64,000 nt of DNA. Source: Maridesulfovibrio bastinii DSM 16055 (GTDB taxonomy: Bacteria; Desulfobacterota; Desulfovibrionia; Desulfovibrionales; Desulfovibrionaceae). Shown in pieces: positions 13,841 to 21,871 of the stretch. The stretch covers positions 62,001 to 126,000 of the forward strand of contig NZ_AUCX01000014.1 in the NCBI RefSeq assembly GCF_000429985.1. The letters are read 5' to 3'. The position numbers were made by a program, and so were the translations under genes. The stretch's first letter is position 1; each line of letters opens with the position of its first letter. The notes under the pieces are model-generated. The model saw nothing but the letters and a program-made list of their open reading frames with translations, made no database searches and had not been told where the DNA came from.

Positions 13841-14758
13841 ATGTCACAAATGGATATTAAAATTTTGACCAAAGACGATAAATTTTTGAAAAGCGTTGAG
13901 TTCAATTACGAAGAGCTTAAGGCTTGGATAGAATCTAACCTCGAAAAATACGAGAACCTCGTCTACACCGACGAGACCATAAAAGAAGCCAAGGCAGACC
14001 GCACTACCCTGAATAAATTCGGCGAAGCGTTGAACAATGAAAGGAAAGAAATCAAAAAAAAATGCCTTGTCCCTTACGCCAAATTTGAAAAGAAAATTAA
14101 AGAGCTTGGTGCTCTCGTTGATATTCCAAAGAACAAAATCGATGCTCAGGTTAAAGCATACGAAGAACGTCTGAGACAAAAAAAGCATGAGGCAATCAAA
14201 GCCATATGGAAGCAAACCGAATCCAGCGTCAAAAATCTGGTGAATCTTGACCGAGTTTTCGATTCTCGCTGGCTCAATATGACTTACTCCATGAACAAGA
14301 TCGAAGAAGAAATCAAAGCCTTCTTCGCAACGACTGAAACTGAAATCTCCACCATTGAAGAACTGAATACCGAATTTGAAGACCAGGTGATCAGGGTTTA
14401 CTTGGAGACTTTCTCCATTGCCGCAGCTCTGGCAGAAAACAAAAGCCTTCTTGAACAAAAAGCAAAGCGTGAAGCATACGCCGAAGAGCAGCGCCTCAAG
14501 AAGGAAGCTGAAGAAAAGGCCCGTCAGGAAGCAGCCGCAGCGCAGCCGGAACCCAAACCGGAGCCTGTCCAAAGGTCCGCGCCTCCGGAGCAGGAAACTC
14601 AGTGTCATCCGGTAGAGGTTCAGCGCAAGCCAGAAATAGTCACTGTTGATTTCCGTGTCACCGCCACCCGTGAACAGCTTCAAAACCTGAAAGCGTTCCT
14701 GATAAACAGCGGTATCACCTTCGGCCCCGTCCCTTCTGAAACCAAAAAAGCAGCTTAA
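13841..14758 (+). CDS. DUF1351 protein, recombination module
   Basis: The protein has 305 residues. Its first 230 are mostly charged helix with coiled-coil character (for example TLNKFGEALNNERKEIKKKC), followed by a Pro/Glu linker (about 232-260) and a small C-terminal domain ending GITFGPVPSE. This is the DUF1351 layout. Such genes regularly lie between phage exonuclease and RecT genes. The biochemical role is not known; a structural or nuclease-regulating partner is likely. AAGGAGG precedes the ATG at ideal spacing. Confidence 0.8.
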   Translation: MSQMDIKILTKDDKFLKSVEFNYEELKAWIESNLEKYENLVYTDETIKEAKADRTTLNKFGEALNNERKEIKKKCLVPYAKFEKKIKELGALVDIPKNKIDAQVKAYEERLRQKKHEAIKAIWKQTESSVKNLVNLDRVFDSRWLNMTYSMNKIEEEIKAFFATTETEISTIEELNTEFEDQVIRVYLETFSIAAALAENKSLLEQKAKREAYAEEQRLKKEAEEKARQEAAAAQPEPKPEPVQRSAPPEQETQCHPVEVQRKPEIVTVDFRVTATREQLQNLKAFLINSGITFGPVPSETKKAA

Positions 14759-14770
14759 GGAGTATAGATC

Positions 14771-15835
14771 ATGAATAAGCCAAACAACACTCTCGCGCCT
14801 AATGGTACCGGCAATGCGCCGACTACCGGTAAGGGAGCATTAATGACCAAGTTTTCCCAGCGCTTCGGCGTCGACGTTGCTCAGGTGTCAGACATTCTGA
14901 AGAACACTGCATTTAAAAACAGCAAGGGTCCCGTAACCAATGAGCAGCTTGCAGCCCTGATGATCGTTGCCGACCAATACAATCTTAACCCCTTCACCAA
15001 AGAGATTTACGCCTTCCCTGACAAGAACGGAGGGATTGTCCCTATAGTCGGAGTTGATGGTTGGATCAGGATTATGAACGAACACCCTCAGTTCGATGGC
15101 ATGGAGTTCCGCTATGCTGATAACAACATCGTCGTGAATTCAAGCAAAAAAGCATCTGAGTGGATTGAGGTAATTATCTACCGCAAGGACCGCACCCGCC
15201 CCATTATCGTCCGTGAATATCTGGAAGAATGCATGAGGGGTTCTGAGCCTTGGAAAATGAACACCAGACGCATGCTCCGCCACAAGACTCTTATTCAGGG
15301 CGCAAGGCTGGCTTTCGGATTCAGCGGAATTTACGATGAGGATGAAGGAAAGCGCATTGCTGAAGCTCGTGTAATCAACATGAATCAGGACATGCCTAAG
15401 TCCATTGATCCTGAATATTCTTCACAGCCGCAAAAGCAGATTGACCAACAACCTATTTCCCAGCCCGTCAACCAGCATACTGGGCAGGCTGAACTGGTTC
15501 AGACCGAGCAATCTGAGCCCTCCGCAGAAGAAGAATTTTTCGACCAAGAACCGCAGCAGGAAGAGCATTACGAACTGACAGAAGAAGAATTGGCAACGTA
15601 TCTTGGTGATCAGACTGACCAGTACCTAAGTAATAACGCTGCTGAACGTAAAATGATGCTTCTAAAGCTGCTGCCTGCATTCGGAGCACAGCAGGCAGAT
15701 ATGGAAAGACTGACAGGCAAGGGCTACCCCCAATGGACAAAACAAGACCGCATAAAGTTGCTTCACGCATACGCAAGTCTTGCCAACGGCGCCGACCCCT
15801 CAGAAGTATTCCCCGTAGGATTCCATCATGAGTAA
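14771..15835 (+). CDS. bet: RecT/Bet-family single-strand annealing protein
   Basis: It anneals the 3' tails made by the exonuclease to complementary DNA. Residues about 20-210 carry the Bet/RecT core: QLAALMIVADQYNLNPFTKEIYAFPDK, then GWIRIMNEHPQFDG, a basic patch near RRMLRHKTLIQGARLAFGFSG, and YDEDEG. A Gln/Glu-rich linker (about 225-275) leads to an extra C-terminal domain of about 75 residues (EERKMMLL... WTKQDRIKLLHAYASL region) that may bind the host SSB or single-stranded DNA. The stop overlaps the next start by 8 bases. Confidence 0.9.
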   Translation: MNKPNNTLAPNGTGNAPTTGKGALMTKFSQRFGVDVAQVSDILKNTAFKNSKGPVTNEQLAALMIVADQYNLNPFTKEIYAFPDKNGGIVPIVGVDGWIRIMNEHPQFDGMEFRYADNNIVVNSSKKASEWIEVIIYRKDRTRPIIVREYLEECMRGSEPWKMNTRRMLRHKTLIQGARLAFGFSGIYDEDEGKRIAEARVINMNQDMPKSIDPEYSSQPQKQIDQQPISQPVNQHTGQAELVQTEQSEPSAEEEFFDQEPQQEEHYELTEEELATYLGDQTDQYLSNNAAERKMMLLKLLPAFGAQQADMERLTGKGYPQWTKQDRIKLLHAYASLANGADPSEVFPVGFHHE

Positions 15836-16163
15836 GGAAGAAATCATCAGTCAAATAATTAGGGCAAAAGAACCCATGACAGTTTTTTTCGTCGGAGCTT
15901 TTAGCACCAGCCCCTATGGCAAATGCAATGCTGCTAGGCGGGCGCCTATGTACCGCAATTATGGTGTGTTCACCGAGTCCAAAGGAAGGATTCAAACGGA
16001 AGGAATGCCTTTTAGCAGACACATATCAAAAGTCTCTTGCATTCTTAATAAGTCTGGTTCGGTCGTCTTCGGGCAGTACTGCTCAAAGTGTAAAGAAGCT
16101 GTTCCTCAAAAATGGGGCAACTGCCCTATCTGTTCTGGAAAACTAAAACGTCCCGTCAACTAA
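15828..16163 (+). CDS. Zinc-ribbon phage protein (111 aa)
   Basis: The C-terminal end holds two cysteine pairs (CSKC and CPIC, about residues 85-102), a rubredoxin-like zinc ribbon. The N-terminal two thirds have no recognised domain and include GKCNAARRAPMYRNYGV. The start overlaps the end of the Bet-like gene, so translation is coupled to it. Function unknown; DNA-binding is plausible. Confidence 0.6.
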   Translation: MSKEEIISQIIRAKEPMTVFFVGAFSTSPYGKCNAARRAPMYRNYGVFTESKGRIQTEGMPFSRHISKVSCILNKSGSVVFGQYCSKCKEAVPQKWGNCPICSGKLKRPVN

Positions 16164-16237
16164 ATTTCTGATTCGTCAACCCTGATTACACCATAGACAA
16201 GGGGCGGCTACGGTCGCCCCAAAGGAGAGTCTTAACT

Positions 16238-17419
16238 ATGGGCAGATTATTCAAAAAACACCCACTGACAATATATAAAGTCACAACACCTGAGCAGACT
16301 TCTCTTTTGAGCGATGAAAGACTTTATGATCAGCTCCAGAGAGCAAAATTTGAAACCATAGATCATGAGGTCATTGAAAGGACATACGGTGCGGTAACGA
16401 TTGAAAACTACCGGGATCCGTGGTTCGGACCTGAGAATACCGAATTTGGGGAATACTTCGTTTTTTCCATTCGTATTGATGAACGCAAGATTCCCGGCCC
16501 TGCCTTAAAAAGATTTGTGGAAGATGCAATCGACAATGAGATGGAGCTTGCCAAAAAAGAAGGCAGAAACTTCATTTCCCGCGGTCGAAAAAGAGAAGTT
16601 AAAGAACAGGTTACCCTTAAACTTCGCGCCAAAGCCGTCCCGACTCCTACCGTTGCAGATGTTTGGTGGAATATGAACACGGGCCTGCTCTTTCTTACTG
16701 ACCGCTCTAAAGCCATTAAAGAAGCTTTTGAAGATACTTTTAAAAGAGCATTCGGAACAGTTTATGAACTTGAAGAACTCACTCTCGGCATAAATGAAAA
16801 ATTTGATGTGTTCGGACACGCATTTCTGACCTGGATATGGAATGAAGGAACTATACATATCCCCTATCACGATCATGATATTTCAGTTTTCATAGAAGAT
16901 AAGGTCCACGCTGCCGATTCTCAGGAAGTCCTTAAAGCTGAACAGGTCAAAGGAAGGGATGCCGATTTTAACGATATCAAAAGAGCGGTGGAAGAAGACG
17001 GCAAAATGATTGTCAGGGCCATGCTCCGCTTTGAAAGTGAAGAAAGATTCATAGCAGATATTGAAGTTGATTCAATGCTCACCCCTTTTCTCTCAATCTC
17101 AATCGACACTGTCACTCACCATGACGAAGAAGAGTTTGCAGGAGCGTTGGTCACCCAGATCGGCAACATAGAAGAGGCTTATAATCTCTTCCTCAGAGTC
17201 CTTCATTTGTACGAGCTTGAGCAGTCTGAAAAGGAAACTCCAGACGCGAATATCAAAAGAGCTAAGGCCGATTTAGAAGAGCTTAAAAAACGCGGTGAGA
17301 TAATAAAAAGGGTTCAGGAAGGAGCCAGACAAGCCGCAAAAGATCTCAAGGATTCGCTTCCCGAAGGCACTACCATGACCATCGTCACTTCTGAGGGTGA
17401 AAAAGTGGAGGTTGCGTAG
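16238..17419 (+). CDS. rdgC: RdgC-like recombination-associated protein
   Basis: RdgC forms a ring around double-stranded DNA and tempers RecA action. The conserved central block is present at residues about 88-165: ALKRFVEDAIDNEMELAKKEGR, then REVKEQVTLKLRAKAVP, and a W/GLLFLTDRSKAIKEA segment. The protein has 393 residues, about 90 more than enterobacterial RdgC. The extra length is in a charged helical C-terminus (residues about 325-375). A copy within a phage Red module is uncommon enough to note. AAAGGAGAG precedes the ATG. Confidence 0.75.
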   Translation: MGRLFKKHPLTIYKVTTPEQTSLLSDERLYDQLQRAKFETIDHEVIERTYGAVTIENYRDPWFGPENTEFGEYFVFSIRIDERKIPGPALKRFVEDAIDNEMELAKKEGRNFISRGRKREVKEQVTLKLRAKAVPTPTVADVWWNMNTGLLFLTDRSKAIKEAFEDTFKRAFGTVYELEELTLGINEKFDVFGHAFLTWIWNEGTIHIPYHDHDISVFIEDKVHAADSQEVLKAEQVKGRDADFNDIKRAVEEDGKMIVRAMLRFESEERFIADIEVDSMLTPFLSISIDTVTHHDEEEFAGALVTQIGNIEEAYNLFLRVLHLYELEQSEKETPDANIKRAKADLEELKKRGEIIKRVQEGARQAAKDLKDSLPEGTTMTIVTSEGEKVEVA

Positions 17420-17421
17420 CT

Positions 17422-17682
17422 ATGCCATTACTCACAGAAGAAAAAGCAAAAGAGATGTGGTGCCCACAGGCACGGCAAACAGACGAAGGATCTGGGGCAT
17501 ACAATCGCGACGGGAACGGCGCTGGAGACAAGGACTGCCGGTGCATTGCCTCCGACTGCATGAGCTGGAGATGGAAAGATAGAGAGACGGAAATAATGGT
17601 CTACCGCTACAAAGAAGATCACCCCGATATGATGAGACACTACACCGGCTACTGCGGTTTAGCTGGAAAGCCGGAGGAATAA
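17422..17682 (+). CDS. Small Cys-containing phage protein (86 aa)
   Basis: It begins 2 bases after the RdgC-like stop. Five cysteines (WCP, CRC, DC, YCG) and a Trp-rich centre (CMSWRWKD) suggest a small metal-binding domain. No family name is recognised. It belongs to the chain of overlapping small genes after the recombination module. Confidence 0.6.
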   Translation: MPLLTEEKAKEMWCPQARQTDEGSGAYNRDGNGAGDKDCRCIASDCMSWRWKDRETEIMVYRYKEDHPDMMRHYTGYCGLAGKPEE

Positions 17683-17685
17683 CCC

Positions 17686-17934
17686 ATGACCTACACAATC
17701 CACGTAACCCGCACCGAATCCAAGGCCGTAAAAGTAACCACCGCAGCGGAAATACAGGCCCTGCATAAGCTTGGCTTCATGACTCAGGACGTAGAAGCCG
17801 AAGGCAAGGGCCATTTTGTCAGCCTGTGCGAAGTCTGCGGCCTGCCGATCTTCTCTGACGACGAACACCTTCGGGATTCCGAGGGAATTTACTGGCATGA
17901 GGAGTGCCCGGAGGGTGCAAGCAATGAAAAATAA
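17686..17934 (+). CDS. Small zinc-finger phage protein (82 aa)
   Basis: An N-terminal beta-rich part (TYTIHVTRTESKAVKVTT) is followed by CEVCGLPIF and WHEEC, a Cys2-His-Cys set at residues about 48-73 that resembles half of a LIM-type finger. GGAGGAATAACC precedes the ATG. Function unknown. Confidence 0.6.
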   Translation: MTYTIHVTRTESKAVKVTTAAEIQALHKLGFMTQDVEAEGKGHFVSLCEVCGLPIFSDDEHLRDSEGIYWHEECPEGASNEK

Positions 17935-18631
17935 TCTCGACCTCTCCACCCTCCGCAAGGAATTACAGACTCAGGATAACCAGTGCACCGCTGAGCCTAT
18001 CTTTCTCGTGGAAGAAAAAAAACGTGTCTACGGCTTTGACCCGATCTACAGTGAAGAAACCGTTTTCGTTGATATAGAAAACGGAGGTAATGAAGTCGAC
18101 CTTGAAGAATACGGACTCACCTACGAGGAAGCCCTGAACGAAAACGGGCTGACTGAATGCGGCTATGCTGATGAATGGAATTTCGTTAACGCCCACTTCT
18201 CCGACAGATCAGCCAAAGAATATATCGAGAAAAATGGACATCGCCATTCCGGTGAACTGCGCGTGATGGTTGATACCATGCTTCGTTGCCCGGAAATGAT
18301 CGCCATACGTAAAGCATTGCTTGAAGGTCAGCTTTTCCAGCACGATAACGAACCATACGAAACCAACATCGAACGTCCCTATACCTGCTCATGTGGGGGA
18401 ATGCCTACAATGATTCTGACTGGATCAGCTGGCAAAGAGGATAAGCATCAGATTGTTTGCACTGTATGTGGAACATGCGGACCGAGGAGCAGCCAAAAAA
18501 GCGCAGCAATCAACGAGTGGAATCTACAAGTTGAAGCCCTTTGTACTCACCGCAATGTTTATGAATTGATGCGGATTTGCTCAAACCGTGTCAAAGCCGC
18601 AAAAAGCGCAAGGGGTTCCAAGAATGCCTAA
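17924..18631 (+). CDS. Phage protein with Lar-like zinc-ribbon domain (235 aa)
   Basis: The start at 17924 overlaps the previous stop and has GGAGGG upstream; an earlier in-frame start would bury it in the preceding gene. The C-terminal third has CSCGG, then CTVCGTCGP with a following NEWN, the pattern of restriction-alleviation (Lar-like) Cys4 domains. The N-terminal part is acidic and unfamiliar. Lar proteins modulate type I restriction; that link is a similarity in motif only. Confidence 0.55.
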   Translation: MKNNLDLSTLRKELQTQDNQCTAEPIFLVEEKKRVYGFDPIYSEETVFVDIENGGNEVDLEEYGLTYEEALNENGLTECGYADEWNFVNAHFSDRSAKEYIEKNGHRHSGELRVMVDTMLRCPEMIAIRKALLEGQLFQHDNEPYETNIERPYTCSCGGMPTMILTGSAGKEDKHQIVCTVCGTCGPRSSQKSAAINEWNLQVEALCTHRNVYELMRICSNRVKAAKSARGSKNA

Positions 18632-18950
18632 GAATTTCCTTCCTCAAACTATCCCGGCAGGTGAAACCCCGGTTGTAAAACTCTTGCATGATGTGCCCGG
18701 TGAGTACTGCTTTGCAGGGACCGTTGCCCGTGCAGGTGAGCATAAAGCTTATCTGAATCAGTATGGGGCTGTCAGCGTCATAGCAGAAAACGGACACGGA
18801 CTCGGAATTTTCCCCAATGAAATGGAATGGGTATCTGGAAAACCTACTCATTGGGGCGAAGGCAGTAAGAATACGATCTATCGCATAGAGCCGTATGAAG
18901 GCGATTGGACTCTTGAAGCGTTGTGGGAGCTGGAGGTCAATGATGAGTAA
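18624..18950 (+). CDS. Small hypothetical phage protein (108 aa)
   Basis: The start at 18624 (AAGGGG at 8 bases, overlapping the previous stop) is preferred to a GTG at 18588. The product is soluble and acidic, with a GEYCFAGTVARAGEH segment and an EMEWVSGKPTHWG motif. No family is recognised. Its end overlaps the next gene through the recurring GGAGGTCAATGATG junction. Confidence 0.6.
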   Translation: MPKNFLPQTIPAGETPVVKLLHDVPGEYCFAGTVARAGEHKAYLNQYGAVSVIAENGHGLGIFPNEMEWVSGKPTHWGEGSKNTIYRIEPYEGDWTLEALWELEVNDE

Positions 18951-20031
18951 CATAGAATGGACCCAACAGACATGGAATCCCACTATCGGCTGCTCAAAAA
19001 AATCCGCTGGTTGCGAGAACTGCTACGCAGAAAGAATGGCTTATCGCATGTCCTGCAACCCTAAGGCCCCGGAAGGATATCAGAGCGTTATTACTGACGG
19101 GAAATGGAACGGGAAGACTGGCCTTGTTGAATCCGCACTGACGATCCCGCTTAAACGCAAAAAGCCGACTGTGTATTTCGTAGGCAGCATGACCGACCTT
19201 TTTCATAAATCAGTGAAAAATTATTGGCTGGACGAAATCTTCGCGGTTATGGGCTCTTGCCCTCAACACAGATTTATTCTGTTGACCAAAAGACCGGAGC
19301 GTATGCAGGAATATTGTTCCTCTCGCCGTGAGGAAATTCGCCAGAACTATGTTTACAGACAGTCTTTTCAAGTCTTGAAGGCAGCAGAAGAAAAAGGCGT
19401 TGACCTCCCCCTTTGGCCCCTGCCTAACGTCCTACTCGGCGTAACAGCCGAAAATCAGGAACAAGCTGATAAACGAATCCCGATCCTGCTCGACACTCCC
19501 GCCGCCGCACGTTTTGTGAGCATCGAGCCGATGCTTGGGGCAGTAGATTTGACCCCATGGGATGAATGCGACCAGTGCGGAGTGATGAGAAAAGACTTTG
19601 ATTCATATAATGAGGTTGGAAAGGCGTGGGACGGTTGGCAGTGTTTTAATCACTACAATCCGAATGGTGGATGCGATGGAACATTCAAAGGTGTTTTAGA
19701 CTGGGTAATATGCGGCGGAGAATCCGGCCCGAACGCACGGCCAATGCATCCGGACTGGGTGAGCTCTTTGCGTGACCAGTGTTCCAGTGCCGGCACCCCT
19801 TTCTTTTTTAAGCAATGGGGAGAATCTGTTGACGATCTGAACAGGCAGGCCCGTGCAAATGTAAAAGGTGCATTTTGGATGCTTCCCAATGGTACAACCG
19901 GGAAAGTCCAGCCTGAGCCCAAAGGATGTGTCTGGATGAATCGCGTAGGCAAGCATGCCGCTGGTAATCTCCTCAACGGCCAGACTTGGGAGCAGTACCC
20001 CCAGATTTTGCGGGAGGTCAATGATGGTTAA
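18943..20031 (+). CDS. Phage Gp37/Gp68 family protein (DUF5131)
   Basis: The opening NIEWTQQTWNPTIGC followed by C-x6-C-x2-C (GCSKKSAGCENCYAERMAYR) is the family signature, a three-cysteine motif that suggests an iron-sulfur, radical-SAM-like centre. Further conserved blocks are VGSMTDLFHKSV, RFILLTKRPERM, LLGVTAEN, FVSIEPMLG, WVICGGESG and FFFKQWGE. At 362 residues it is near family length, with an insertion around residues 205-245 that contains two extra Cys pairs. The start at 18943 has GGAGG 6 bases upstream; 18940 is an alternative. The biochemical function of the family in phages is not established. Confidence 0.85.
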   Translation: MSNIEWTQQTWNPTIGCSKKSAGCENCYAERMAYRMSCNPKAPEGYQSVITDGKWNGKTGLVESALTIPLKRKKPTVYFVGSMTDLFHKSVKNYWLDEIFAVMGSCPQHRFILLTKRPERMQEYCSSRREEIRQNYVYRQSFQVLKAAEEKGVDLPLWPLPNVLLGVTAENQEQADKRIPILLDTPAAARFVSIEPMLGAVDLTPWDECDQCGVMRKDFDSYNEVGKAWDGWQCFNHYNPNGGCDGTFKGVLDWVICGGESGPNARPMHPDWVSSLRDQCSSAGTPFFFKQWGESVDDLNRQARANVKGAFWMLPNGTTGKVQPEPKGCVWMNRVGKHAAGNLLNGQTWEQYPQILREVNDG

Positions 20032-20692
20032 AACCCACCCGATATTATTCAATACGGAAATGGTCCGCGCGATACTTGAAGACCGCAAAAGTCAGACACG
20101 AAGAAGAATTCCATTTTGGTGGAGCGGTGAAGAATTGGCCCCCTATCAGCCGGGCGATATCCTCTGGGTTCGAGAAACTTTTGCAGTTCCCTACCCAATC
20201 AATTTCCCCTTGAACCAGCTTGTAGAGGGTCTGCCCGAACAGTGGATGAATGATGGGATGGTTTGGTACAGGGCCGATGGAGAGTACAAGCCGAAAGAGA
20301 ACCCGACAATCGGAGAAAAATTTAACTCAAGAGGCCCGTGGCGACCCTCTATCCACATGCCCAAATGGGCTTGCCGCTTATTTTTGCGCGTTACTGGTGT
20401 GCGCGTGGAGCGGTTGCAGACGATTAGCGAAGAGGACGCGATTGCGGAAGGCGTTATTCCCCTCGGTTTCTATGACGATGCAAAAGACCGCTACCCTGTC
20501 TACAAGGATTATGGCGCTAACGTTTTCGACAGCGAAGAAGGCTTTACGCGCACAGCCAGAGAGTCTTTCGAAACCCTCTGGGACTCCCTCGCCAAGCCCG
20601 GCACCGATTGGGCAAGCAACCCGTGGGTGTGGGTCTACTGCTTCGAGCGTTGTGAAAAACCGGAAGGCTGGCCGGAGGTTCGCAATGTCTAA
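20024..20692 (+). CDS. ASCH-like phage protein (222 aa)
   Basis: The N-terminus ILFNTEMVRAILEDRKSQTRR and the later GDILWVRETF and PKWACRLFLRVTGVRVERLQ blocks match the ASCH/PUA-like family, thought to bind RNA. It is longer than a bare ASCH domain and carries Trp-rich segments. The start at 20024 again follows GGAGG and overlaps the Gp37/Gp68 stop. These two genes are often neighbours in phages, and an RNA- or nucleotide-modifying partnership is a reasonable but unproven reading. Confidence 0.7.
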   Translation: MVKTHPILFNTEMVRAILEDRKSQTRRRIPFWWSGEELAPYQPGDILWVRETFAVPYPINFPLNQLVEGLPEQWMNDGMVWYRADGEYKPKENPTIGEKFNSRGPWRPSIHMPKWACRLFLRVTGVRVERLQTISEEDAIAEGVIPLGFYDDAKDRYPVYKDYGANVFDSEEGFTRTARESFETLWDSLAKPGTDWASNPWVWVYCFERCEKPEGWPEVRNV

Positions 20693-20939
20693 CCTCTACT
20701 ATATTCAGGATTCCCGCAAATGGGACGGGAACAACATGATTTTTTGGAAAAAGGGAGAAAGGGGCTATACTATGCACTTAGATGAAGCTGCTTTGTTTAC
20801 TAAAGAGGAAGCAGACAAAATCCATGCGCATAGAAGCACAGACATTCCACGTTTAAAAGATGATGTTGAAGAAGCTTCAAGTCTTCAAGTTGATATTCAA
20901 AGATTTACTGGTTCAAACAATGAGGTTCAGAATGCTTAA
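20685..20939 (+). CDS. Small hypothetical phage protein (84 aa)
   Basis: The ATG at 20685 overlaps the previous stop, and GGAGG lies 7 bases upstream. The start MSNLYYIQDSRKWDGNNMIFW with a later FTKEEADKI segment resembles small phage proteins of unknown role in which Trp-rich beta strands precede one helix. No function can be assigned. Confidence 0.6.
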   Translation: MSNLYYIQDSRKWDGNNMIFWKKGERGYTMHLDEAALFTKEEADKIHAHRSTDIPRLKDDVEEASSLQVDIQRFTGSNNEVQNA

Positions 20940-21405
20940 CCTCATGTCCTCCAATTGCGTTCACCACGAAGGCCCTCTTACAAAAGAAGATGTTCACGTC
21001 CTCATCGGTATGGCTCTGGACCGAGCCGATAAGCTTTTCTCTTGCGAAGAGTGCTGTCATTTTCAATCAGAGAGTGACGAGTATGGTTCATACTCTTTCG
21101 ACTATTGCGAGCACCCTAATCCCAAAATTGCTTGCTGTGGTAATCTGAAAACTTTTCCGTTTAAAAAGGCCCCAAAAAGGTGTTTTGACATTCAGCCTTG
21201 GGTTCATGCTTTTATCATCGGTGAAATAACGGATGATGGAGAATTCGGCGAGGGAGGCAGATATAAACAACTAAGATTATTAAGCAAGCATTACAATCGA
21301 TTCGGAGTTCCTCGTTTAAATTCTAAAAATGAAGCCATGTGTCGAAAAGCTTTTTCTGACTTCTGCAAACGCACAGGCTTTGATGCGGAGTCCAGCAATG
21401 CTTAA
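20932..21405 (+). CDS. Hypothetical Cys-rich phage protein (157 aa)
   Basis: The start at 20932 has GAGG at good spacing and overlaps the previous stop; earlier in-frame ATGs at 20860 and 20920 have no ribosome site. Cysteines cluster at residues about 38-68 (CEECCHF, YCEHP, CCGN), which suggests a zinc site. The C-terminal part is basic. Family not recognised. Confidence 0.55.
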   Translation: MLNLMSSNCVHHEGPLTKEDVHVLIGMALDRADKLFSCEECCHFQSESDEYGSYSFDYCEHPNPKIACCGNLKTFPFKKAPKRCFDIQPWVHAFIIGEITDDGEFGEGGRYKQLRLLSKHYNRFGVPRLNSKNEAMCRKAFSDFCKRTGFDAESSNA

Positions 21406-21871
21406 CTTTACCCACACAGAACTCACTATCCGCGCCGAACGCTGGCTGGTTAACTCAGTCGGTTGCAACTTTGCTTTCCGTGAACTTGGATCATTCAGCT
21501 CAGAGATACCGGACTCAATCGGTTGGCGTGACGGCTGGGTATCTCATTTAGTTGAGTGTAAAACCTCTCGTTCTGACTTCTTAACAGACAGAAAAAAATG
21601 GTTCCGCAGAAGACCGGAAATGGGCATGGGAATGTATCGCTACATGCTTTGCCCTAAAGACTTAATTAAGCCGGATGAAGTCCCAGAAAGTTGGGGTCTG
21701 CTCTACTGTCTCCCTAAGATCATTAAGAAAATCAAGAAGCCGATTTCTCAAACGAGAAATATTAACGCGGAAATGACTCTACTTACGTCAGCTCTACGGC
21801 GGGTCCATATTCGTGGAGATTTACAGAAGATTTATGACATGACGGCGATTGCGGAGGCGGTCAATGAGTAG
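21398..21871 (+). CDS. PD-(D/E)XK-like nuclease, MmcB-related (157 aa)
   Basis: The core DGWVSHLVECKTSRSDFLTDRKKWFR contains an Asp, then Glu-Cys-Lys (an E-x-K pair) and a basic helix, the MmcB/DUF-type nuclease pattern. GMGMYRYMLCP and LPESWGLLYCLP follow as in the family. The start at 21398 (GGAG, overlapping the previous stop) is preferred to an earlier reading at 21329. It overlaps the adenine methylase gene by 8 bases, so the two proteins are made together. Endonuclease activity is inferred from the motif. Confidence 0.65.
   Translation: MLNFTHTELTIRAERWLVNSVGCNFAFRELGSFSSEIPDSIGWRDGWVSHLVECKTSRSDFLTDRKKWFRRRPEMGMGMYRYMLCPKDLIKPDEVPESWGLLYCLPKIIKKIKKPISQTRNINAEMTLLTSALRRVHIRGDLQKIYDMTAIAEAVNE

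Noticed and set aside
13844-14683. Minus-strand 279-codon Phe-rich frame
   Set aside because: Mirror image of the Lys/Glu-rich DUF1351 gene; a typical antisense artefact.
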